Source: Plectosphaerella cucumerina
Lineage: Eukaryota; Ascomycota; Sordariomycetes; Glomerellales; Plectosphaerellaceae
Assembly (NCBI GenBank): GCA_020746995.1
Contig: JAGPXD010000003.1
Span: 3,906,001 to 3,970,000 of the forward strand
Length of the DNA stretch: 64,000 bases
Direction: 5' to 3'
Shown here: positions 56,270 through 64,000 of the stretch, piece after piece
Layout of the letters: every line of letters begins with the position of its first letter
How positions within the stretch are numbered: position 1 is the first letter of the stretch
The notes under the pieces: model-generated
What the model was told of the DNA's origin: nothing
Seen by the model: only the letters and a program-made list of their open reading frames with translations
Databases searched by the model: none
Translations under genes and position numbers: made by a program

Positions 56270-57928
56270 ATGGAAATGTTCGGCGTCGACGACAAGGTAT
56301 TGGCCGCCATCAACGGCGCTTCTCACGATGGCGTCCCCTTCAGAGCCAGGTCTGGACATCAGCACTCCACCTGGGCGAGGACATTCTCCTCCCTGCCGGA
56401 GCTCTACATCCAGCCCGAGTCGCAGGCTGAGGTGGAAAAGGTCATCAGGCTTGCCCGGCTGTGCCGCCGTCGCATCACCACGGTCGGCTGCGGCCACTCA
56501 CCTTCAAGCATCACCTGCACGAGGAGCTGGCTGATCAACCTTGACAACTTCAAAAGGGTCTTGTCCGTGCAAGGTAGGCGTCGGACGTTCCTCTTCAGCC
56601 GAGATAGATGTGCTGACAAGACCACAGAGAGCACTGGCATCATGGTGGTTCAGTCCGGCATCCGCCTGTGGCAGCTCACTGAGGCAATGAGGAAGCACCA
56701 CCTCTCTTTCCCTGTCCTCGGCAGCATCAACGAGCAGAGCATCGCTGGTGTCATCAGCACAGGCACCCGCGGCAGCACTTTGCAGCACGGCCTGATCTCA
56801 GAAGCCATTCAGGCCCTAAAGATCACCCTCGCCGACGGGACGACAGTCTCGTGCTCCGCCGACGACAAGCCCGACCTGTTCCGCGGGGCTCTGTTGTCCC
56901 TGGGCGCGCTGGGGATCATCACCGAGGTGACGTTGAAGGCGGTCCCAGCGTTCAGCCTCAAGTGGACGCAGACGATTCAGTCGGAGTCTTCCATGATCTC
57001 GTCGTGGCTGGACGACAACAAACTGTGGACCGAGTGTGACTTTGCCCGGGTCTGGTGGCTGCCGTACTCGCGGAGGGCCGTGGTGTGGAAAGCCGACACG
57101 GTGACGAGGGAGGATTTGGAGCTAGGACGGGAGGCTCACTTTGATCCTCCCGAGGGGTACTACGACGGACCTCTGGGCTTCCATATCTACCAGAACCTTC
57201 TCTGGTTGAGCCGCCCATTCCCGTCCATCACCCCTTGGATCGAGTGGTAAGTTTGCCCGGGAGACTGATGGTCTGGACCCAAAGCTGACCCTTGCAGGTT
57301 CGTCTTCGGCATGCAGTACGGCTTCTATAACGGTGCTTCTTCAAGCGGATGCCAGCCCATGGACAAAGCCCTCTGGATGAACTGCCTGTTCAGTCAGTAT
57401 GTCACGGAGTGGGCGATCCCTCTTCATCGGGGCCCCGAAGCCGTTGCTCGCCTGGGGTCTTGGCTGAACAACCTCTCGCCGGACGACAAAGATTACGTCA
57501 ACCACGGCATCCCATTCTCGTCCGAGGGCCTGTACATCCACTCGCCCGTCGAGGTACGGGTATGCGACTCCAACGTCCGCACGAGCGATGAGAAGTGCAA
57601 TAGGCCGTGGCTCGACAGCACCATCCGCGGCGGTCCGACGCTGAACATCAACGCGACGCTGTACCGACCATACGATCTGGATCCGCCGCAGAGGAAGCGC
57701 TGGTTCGAGGCGTTTGAGTGGCTGATGCGCGACCTTGGAGGGAAGCCTCACTGGGCGAAGAACTTTGAGGCGTCTCACGAGGAGCTGGCAGAGTGGTACG
57801 GAGAGGATCTGACGAAGTGGCAGGCGGTGCGTGATGAGGTTGATCCGGAGGGCATGTTTGTCGGACCATGGCATCGGAAGCATGTGCTGGGTGCGGACAA
57901 GCCGCGGCTGCCATTTGAGGAGTTGTAG
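56270..57928 (+). CDS. ALO1: D-arabinono-1,4-lactone oxidase
   Basis: Protein of 517 aa in three exons: 56270-56573, 56628-57246 and 57298-57928 (54- and 51-base introns; the first is a multiple of three, so the frame is open even unspliced). Vanillyl-alcohol-oxidase fold: FAD_binding_4 with VGCGHSP, where H76 is the expected covalent FAD ligand, and GIMVVQSGIRLWQL, GVISTGTRGS and GALGIITEVTLK; then an ALO domain ending in the aldonolactone-oxidoreductase signature HWAK (459-462). Length matches yeast Alo1 (526 aa). It oxidises D-arabinono-1,4-lactone to D-erythroascorbate with O2, usually in mitochondria. Divergent from the ARA2-like dehydrogenase that makes its substrate. Stops at TAG, followed by non-coding DNA, so TAG is a real terminator in this genome. 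Confidence 0.93.
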
Positions 57929-58436
57929 AGGCAATGGATGCTTGATGCAATTGAATCCTCAACTCGTCGACGCGACCGGTGGTGATGAGCCACGCTTCCA
58001 GGCAGACAGGCGTGGCTGTGCCAACCCCCAGCCACTCCACCCCCTCTGCAGTGGCTGGGTTGACTCGAGTTGACTCGGCTCTCGCTTGGCGATGGAGCAA
58101 GCAGGAAATACAACACCACCCACCACACCCACAGCCCAACCACCCGGATTCAGGGAACCGCCGGCGGCCACATCAGGGACCGGATATGCATCTCGGGGCC
58201 GCACCGCCAGTCAGAGCCACTCATCCTGCCTGACGCGACCCCGCGATGCACTCCTTGTCCCTGGCCCTGACCCTGATTCACGCCCACGCACTCTCCAGAC
58301 GCAGACGCAGACGCACCCTGCCGTCATCGCGGCCACGCCCGTGAGGTGTCATCGACGCCTTGCTTTATCTGCAGGCCCTCCGGACCGACCTGCCCCTCGG
58401 CTGACGAACCCATCGACATCCTCCACCTCCTTCGAC
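57929..58436. other. intergenic, same-strand
   Basis: Between ALO1 and the GIY-YIG gene. The frame of the latter is open upstream to about 58086, but it is Thr/Pro-rich, without a domain, and lies before a well-placed ATG; treated as leader. Confidence 0.5.
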
Positions 58437-59732
58437 ATGCCCTTCATCGCGAACACCCCCGAATCTCTCGTCGCGAGGAGCGACTCCAAGAATCCCAGCA
58501 GCACGTGTCGCGGTATCACCGCCAGCGGCCGTCCATGCCGCCGCCCCATCTCGCCCACCAGCAGCCCGCAAAACCTCCTCCCGCGCCCCGGCCGCGCCCG
58601 GCGCACCATCGTTGTCGACGACGACCCTAGCGACGAGTCCCTCTACTGCTGGCAGCACAAGGACCAGGCCGCCCTTTCGGCCCGCTCGAGCCCCGGCCCG
58701 AGAGCCAATGCCACGCCCATCCTCGAGGAGCGCACCAGTCTTGATACCCTCGCCGATCGGCTCGGCCTCGTCGACTTGGAAGAGAAGAAGCACGGGAAGA
58801 AGCCGCCGCGCAAGAAGAAGCAGCAACAGCCGCAGCAGCAGGAGAAGCCTCCGGTGGCCCTGGTTAAGCCCCGGCCCGCTACCAAGAAGCTGTCTTGCTG
58901 CTTCTGCTTCAGCATCCCCATCGACGAGGTGCAGGAGGCGCCGCGGCCAGCTAGACCCTTGCCGAAGCCTGTCCAGCAGCAGCAACCATATACCCCCGCT
59001 CCGGCTGCTGTTCGTCCACCCCGTCGCCCCGTGGCGAACGGCGCCTCGCTTTCGCCATCGAAGCACTCGCGCAAGTCGTCCAGCACCTCCCAGACAGGCC
59101 GATACCTCTCCCTCATCCCGGCCGACACCGAACCCCAGACCGCATCAGCTCTCATGGCCGAGCTGGCCCGACCATTTGTCGACTCGGAGGATGCGGGCTA
59201 TATCTACATGTTCTGGATGACGCCCGCCAACAACTCGTCAACCTCCGCCTCCTCCCGTGGCCTCGCACCCCCTGTCGATGCCGCGCGCTCCCTCCTCGCG
59301 CCGCCGACAACATCTTCCTCTCGCTCTCGCCGGCCCAGCGACGCCGTGGCAGCCTTTGCGCGCTCCTCTAACGCGGGGCACGAGAAGACGATGCTGCTCA
59401 AGATCGGGCGCGCCTCCAATGTCCAGCGCAGGATGCAGCAGTGGTCACGCCAGTGCGGCTACGAGATCGAGGTGCTTCGGTACTACCCCTACCTGCCGGG
59501 GTCCAGCGAGGCGTCGGGCGAGATGCCGCGCATGACACCGCATGCGCATCGCGTCGAGCGACTGGTGCACATTGAGCTTGCTGGGATGGGACTGCGCGCC
59601 GTTCGGGCGAGCTGCGAGGCTTGCGGGCGCGATCACAGGGAATGGTTCGAGGTTGATGCGTCGAGGGAAGGCGTTGGAAAGGTTGACGAGGTCATTCGGC
59701 GGTGGGTTGGTTGGGATGAGGGACAGCCATGA
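58437..59732 (+). CDS. GIY-YIG / T5orf172-domain protein (MUG113-like)
   Basis: Intronless, 431 aa, start MPFIANTPES at 58437. N-terminal part: STCRGITASGRPCRRPI, a short Cys/Arg motif, and a second Cys after LYCWQHK suggest a small metal-binding module. A long disordered Lys/Gln/Pro region follows (KKPPRKKKQQQPQQQ). The C-terminal domain is T5orf172/GIY-YIG-like: GYIYMFWM (254-261), KIGRASNVQRRMQQW starting at K322, and HRVERLVHIELAG with the metal-binding Glu. This pairing of a Cys-rich start and T5orf172 end is that of the fission-yeast Mug113 type proteins in filamentous fungi. Probably nucleic-acid-related; whether it is an active nuclease is unknown. Confidence 0.85.
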   Translation: MPFIANTPESLVARSDSKNPSSTCRGITASGRPCRRPISPTSSPQNLLPRPGRARRTIVVDDDPSDESLYCWQHKDQAALSARSSPGPRANATPILEERTSLDTLADRLGLVDLEEKKHGKKPPRKKKQQQPQQQEKPPVALVKPRPATKKLSCCFCFSIPIDEVQEAPRPARPLPKPVQQQQPYTPAPAAVRPPRRPVANGASLSPSKHSRKSSSTSQTGRYLSLIPADTEPQTASALMAELARPFVDSEDAGYIYMFWMTPANNSSTSASSRGLAPPVDAARSLLAPPTTSSSRSRRPSDAVAAFARSSNAGHEKTMLLKIGRASNVQRRMQQWSRQCGYEIEVLRYYPYLPGSSEASGEMPRMTPHAHRVERLVHIELAGMGLRAVRASCEACGRDHREWFEVDASREGVGKVDEVIRRWVGWDEGQP

Positions 59733-60331
59733 AGAATAATGATCATGAGTACATGCATGGAGTTGGAGCATAGCGTTTTCCTTCGTCCAAAATACTTGGA
59801 CAGGCAATAGATTTCACGATATTCCCCCTCCCTGGTGTATCCTCGTGCAAGATGCGGATGCAACCAGACACGACAACACCCCCATCCCACCCTCACTACC
59901 ACACCTTCTGTCATGTTCCTGCCAAGACGGGTCTCCGATTGCAGATCTCTCGAATCCACGTCAGGCTTTCCCAAGCTACGCGACGCGCTACGATGCCGGC
60001 GCCGCCCCTAGCCCTGCCGATTGGCCGGCCACGGCATCTCGCCGCCGAGGACGGCAACCTCTTTGTTCAACGGCCACCCAGCAAAACACGGCGAAAAACC
60101 AGAACCCTCACGTCATCCGTCGCCTCCGGCATTGAGTTGCCGCTTGGCCGCTCCCGGTGCCGTCACCAGCAACCCCACGGCAACAGGGGACGAGCACGCA
60201 ATGGCGCGTGGTATCCGTACGGGAACGGCTAAATGCCTCCAGTTTCCCACGTGCCTGGGCTGTTCTGCCTTCTCTCACATATGCTTATTCTGTAGCATAC
60301 GATCCCTAGGTAGTAGTATCGATCTCCCGCC
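59733..60331. other. intergenic, transporter promoter
   Basis: About 600 bases, same-strand spacer. Open frames in this stretch show no domain. Expected to hold the terminator of the GIY-YIG gene and the promoter of the amino-acid transporter. Confidence 0.5.
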
Positions 60332-62264
60332 ATGACTTCTCCGTCGCACGATCCATCGGAAAAGAGCCCCCGCCCGTCCGGGTCGCCGCCGTCGACACCC
60401 TACGATGACCCTGAGGCTCGGCCCAAGGGGCTTGCTCACCTTTTTGGAGGGTCGGGGGTGACTGTCGGTCCGCGCATTGCGCCCATCTCTTCGTCGATGC
60501 TTACGAGCGACGCGGCTAGCGATGACTCGGCGGATGCTATTCTGGCGAAGCAGCGTGAATCGGAGGATGGGTGTGCCATTCAATACCGCACTTGCAGTTG
60601 GCAGAAGGTATGTCAAGCCACGAGCCTGAGGAGACGTAGCTAACACGGTTCAAGACGGCCGGTCTTCTCTTCTCCGAGTACATCTGTCTGGTAAGACTCC
60701 CGAGCCGACCTCCCTCCACTTCACTGCTGATCATCGACAGGCCATCATGAGCTTCCCCTGGGCGTACAGCGTGTTGGGCCTGATCCCTGGGTATGACATG
60801 CCACCACTCACACTCCAGAAGCCACCCTGACACCTCTTAGCTTGATCTTGACCGTCTTCATCGCGGGCACCGTTCTCTACACCTCCCTTGTCCTTTGGCA
60901 GTTCTGCCTTCGCCACCCCGAAGTACGCGACATCTGCGACATTGGCCAGATGCTCTTCTGGGGCCAGCGATGGGCGTGGTACGCCACGGCGGTCATGTTC
61001 ATCCTCAACAACACTGTAAGCACACTCCGATTACCAGACACGTCCCTCCCACTGACGTCCCCAGTTCATCCAAGGCCTTCACGTTCTAATTGGCGCCGAA
61101 TATCTCAACACCATGACGGAAGCAAACACCATCACCTGCAGCACGGTCGTCTTCTCGGTCATCATGATGATCATCTCATGGCTGTGCTCGCTGCCGCGCA
61201 CCTTCGACATGCTCTCTAAGCTGGCCTTTGCATCGGCATTCTTCACCTTCATCTCCGTCATACTCGCCACGATCTTCTCTGCCGTAGAGGATCACCCGGC
61301 CGACTTCAATCCGCAGTCCATCTTCACCGATGCCCAGGGCGCATCACACGTTGGGGGCAACCCCATCGTCACTGCTATTCCAGTCAAGGGCACCACCTTT
61401 GTTGCCGGCATGAACGCCTTCTTGAGCATCAGCTACACCTTCATCGGCCAAATCACCCTACCCAGCTTCATAGCTGAGATGCGCGATCCTCGGTGAGTCC
61501 TCCTCTCCAGCCACGCTTGACACATCTGACCCTCTCAGTGACTTCCCCAAGGCCCTCTGGGCATGCACCATTGCCGAGATCATCGTCTTCGGAATCGTGG
61601 GCTCGGTCATCTACGCCTACACCGGCAACCAATACATGACGGCCCCGGCTTTCGGCTCGCTGGAGGATCGCTACAAGAAGATCTCCTTCTCTTTTATGAT
61701 CCCGACTCTCATCTTCCTCGGTGTCCTCTACGCGAGCGTCTCGAGCCGCTTCGTCTTCTTCCGCATCTTCAAGAACAACAGGCGTCACATCAACAACCAC
61801 ACCCTGGTAGGCTGGGGTACTTGGGCACTTATCTTGCGTGAGTTTTTGACCGCCTTGCCCTGACTCCGACAGTCGCTGACACGTGCAGTCGCCACCTGGA
61901 TAGCGGCTTTCATCATCTCCCAAGTCATCCCCATCTTCACTTCCCGTGAGTCAACCGTCACTCCCATGCAAACCCAGCTGACCGCCCAGTACTGTCCCTC
62001 ATGTCATCGCTCTTCGACTCCTTCTTCGGCTTCATCTTCTGGGGCCTCGCCTACTTCCGCATGCGCTCCGCCGACAAGCGCGTCGGTCGCAAGTCGGCCA
62101 ACAAGATTGTCGAATACCTCTCCGTCGCCGCCAACCTCTTCATCATCTTCATCGGCTGCTTCTTCCTCTCAGTCGGAACATATGCCAGCGTCGAGGGCAT
62201 CATCGACGAGTTCAGGGCGGGTACCACAAGAGGAGTCTTCAGCTGCGCGAGCAACGGCCTGTGA
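60332..62264 (+). CDS. AAAP-family amino-acid transporter
   Basis: Protein of 531 aa in eight exons: 60332-60607, 60655-60690, 60741-60790, 60841-61015, 61065-61492, 61539-61837, 61889-61945 and 61990-62264; introns of 44-51 bases. Belongs to the Aa_trans (amino acid/auxin permease) group: a 90-residue cytosolic N-terminus, then TAGLLFSEYICLAIMSFPWAYSVLG as helix 1, the typical unwound first helix, and about eleven helices in all. EMRDPRDFPKALW in the loop and the YAYTGNQYMTAPAFGS stretch are characteristic of fungal AAAP permeases of the neutral amino-acid type (Neurospora MTR-like). Location could be plasma membrane or vacuole. Substrate is inferred to be neutral/aromatic amino acids. Confidence 0.9.
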
Positions 62265-62851
62265 GCTATTCGTTCAGGGTACGACAGGCTGGTATTGCAG
62301 GACCACGGATGTCTCCGCACGATGCACGGATGATCTCTCTCCTTTCGCTGCCAAGACTGCTAGCGGGACAGGGGGGCGGGTGAGGGTATCGTGACAAAGA
62401 AGCGCATGCGATCCTCGGTGCAATGAGCCGCGATGTCTGCAGTCTGCCGAACCCTGTGACGTTTTCACTGATCGATGCCATCACCCCGCACACCCTTCGC
62501 CCCCAGAAACCTTGTTTGCCAACCCACGACCGGCTGCAGCATCCCACAACGTCCCCGCGTTTGCGCCTGGGCTCCGACACTGCCGGCCGCCGATCCCACT
62601 CCGCATCGTTCTATCTGCCGCAACTACGGGGAAGCGCACCAGTCGGCTTGTCGTACCTGGGTTACATCCCGATTGACCGTGATGGATCAATTGACTTGGC
62701 CCCGCGGCGACATTTCTCCGTACAAGCGCTCGCAACAATTGGGCGGAACATGCTCCAGGTTCCCTGACATAGCCCGACCGCCGAAAGAATAAGAGCGAGA
62801 CGGCCGGCATGCAAACCTTGCGTTCATCCATCATCGACAGCACGCTTCAAC
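62265..62851. other. intergenic, glycosidase promoter
   Basis: Same-strand spacer before the GH43 gene. No gene seen. Confidence 0.5.
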
Positions 62852-63878
62852 ATGATCGTATCTCGCCTTGTCTCTGCGGTCCTCGCCGTCGTACCCGCCG
62901 TTGCGGCGTTCACGAACCCCATCCGCAACCCCGGAGGCGCCGATCCCCAAATCACCTTCTTCGACGGGTGGTACTACTTCATCGCGACCGAATGGACGGA
63001 CCTCAGGCTGTCTCGAGCGCAGTCAATTGAGGGTCTGAAGACCGCCGAGTCCAAGGTCATCTACTCTGACGCGGACCCGTCTCGCTGCTGCAACGTCTGG
63101 GCCCCGGAGATCCATCTCATCGATGGGACTTGGTACCTGTACTACACGGCTGGCCTGGACGGCTCGACCAACCTCGGAGGGCAGAGAATGCACGCACTTT
63201 CTGGTAGGTAGCTTGACCTCCACCTGTTTCCGATCTCTTACTGACCTTGTAGGCGGCGCCTCGCCATGGGACGACTGGTCCTACGCTGGCCAGATGATCG
63301 ACCATTGGGGCATCGACGGTACCATCCTTCGCTTCACCGAGTGGGGCAACTACTTTGTCTACTCGTGCATGACAGGCGTTCCCAACCAGTCCACCTGCGT
63401 TCGCAAGTTGGCCGACGACAACGTCTCCCTCACCGGCCCTCTCAGCATCGTCTCCCAGCCCGACCAGCCGTGGGAGCGCAGCGAGGTGCCCGTCCACGAG
63501 GGCGCCTTCGGCCTCTACTTCGGAAACAGGACCTACATCGCCTACTCGGCAAACTACTGCTGGACCCCCGACTACTGCGTCGCCCTGCTTGAGTGGGATG
63601 GCGTCACGGACCCAATGAGGCCCGAGGCGTGGACTAAGTCTGATGGATGCGTGCTGACGAACGGCGGGGGCAACTTTGGCACGGGGCACAACAGCTTCTT
63701 CAGGAGCCCGGATGGCACCGAGACTTGGATCACGTTCCATGCGACGGATGTTCAGACTGGTGCTTGCGATGACAGGAGGTACACCATGGTGCAACCCCTG
63801 ACGGCCAATGCGGATGGAACTCCCAACTTTGGCGCCGTCCAGGACTGGACCTACGAGTGGGCTGAACCCAGCGCATAA
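62852..63878 (+). CDS. secreted GH43 glycoside hydrolase
   Basis: Protein of 325 aa in two exons, 62852-63203 and 63253-63878 (49-base intron). Signal peptide MIVSRLVSAVLAVVPAVAA. Five-bladed beta-propeller of GH43: NPGGADPQITFFDGWYY contains D31, the general base; CCNVWAPEIHLIDGTWYLYYTA is the second blade with the typical WAPE motif; PVHEGAFGLYF contains E200, the likely acid. FGTGHNSFF near the end is the last-blade signature (GHNS). No carbohydrate-binding module. Family members are arabinofuranosidases or xylosidases acting on plant wall arabinan or arabinoxylan; the WAPE/GHNS combination fits an exo-acting alpha-L-arabinofuranosidase, but linkage cannot be told by eye. Confidence 0.9.
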
Positions 63879-64000
63879 AGCGTGAGATGATGCCAATTGT
63901 ACATATGAGACTTGATTAACAAAGTGGTATGGCTTCAAAGGCATGGCTTCAAATACAAACTTCTAGTGACACAGGCCACGCCATGTTCGCTCAACATTGC
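63879..64000. other. 3' flank of GH43 gene
   Basis: Downstream sequence to the window edge; likely the GH43 3' untranslated end. A gene on the minus strand beginning outside the window cannot be assessed. Confidence 0.4.

Noticed and set aside
62852..63878. GH43 enzyme as D-arabinose source for the erythroascorbate genes
   Set aside because: GH43 arabinofuranosidases release L-arabinose, the wrong enantiomer, and two unrelated genes lie between.
1..64000. tRNA genes, transposons, CRISPR arrays
   Set aside because: I looked for B-box-like GGTTCGA motifs, transposase or reverse-transcriptase motifs and spaced direct repeats and found none; a tRNAscan and repeat search would settle it.

Overview
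The window is nuclear DNA of a filamentous ascomycete (Pezizomycotina, probably a sordariomycete; the class is inferred). The signs are short GT-AG introns of about 44-90 bases with CTGAC/CTAAC branch points, gene families typical of these fungi (Zn2Cys6 regulator, RTA1, PTH11-like rhodopsin, DUF3176, DUF7136, HET, LysM, killer-toxin-like GH18 chitinase), GC-rich coding DNA and roughly one gene per 2.5 kb. I saw no tRNA, rRNA, transposon or CRISPR array. Exon coordinates were set by eye from splice signals, frame continuity and family motifs; every spliced model reported as intact sums to a whole number of codons.

Region 1 (1-9.5 kb): MFS transporter, RTA1-like membrane protein, Zn2Cys6 regulator, secreted M14 carboxypeptidase. 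Region 2 (9.6-19.5 kb): a DUF3176 membrane protein gene with two in-frame TAG codons, a DUF7136 GPI-type protein, a small acidic protein with a PPxY motif, a HET-domain gene carrying WW-like modules and one in-frame TAG, and a secreted BBE-like FAD oxidase with a 1-base frameshift. Three of these five genes are disrupted, so this looks like a decaying or polymorphic accessory block. Region 3 (20.9-37 kb): a rhodopsin-like receptor, then a chitin-related cluster with a 22-exon killer-toxin-like GH18 chitinase divergent from a LysM protein, an ankyrin protein, a secreted protein of unknown function and a five-LysM protein. Region 4 (37.7-49.2 kb): two related His-rich proteins, a single-pass membrane protein, a large ankyrin protein, a GNAT acetyltransferase and an MFS transporter.

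Region 5 (50.2-57.9 kb) is the most interesting. Four consecutive genes encode a KdsD-type SIS sugar-phosphate isomerase, a DUF89/ARMT1-type metal-dependent phosphatase, an ARA2-like D-arabinose dehydrogenase and an ALO1-like D-arabinono-1,4-lactone oxidase. In order they could convert D-ribulose 5-phosphate to D-arabinose 5-phosphate, D-arabinose, D-arabinono-1,4-lactone and D-erythroascorbate. The last two steps are known in yeast; the first two would supply D-arabinose, whose origin in fungi is not settled to my knowledge. The genes form two divergent pairs (isomerase/phosphatase and dehydrogenase/oxidase), each around one shared upstream region.

Region 6 (58.4-64 kb): a GIY-YIG/T5orf172 protein, an eight-exon AAAP-type amino-acid transporter and a secreted GH43 glycosidase.
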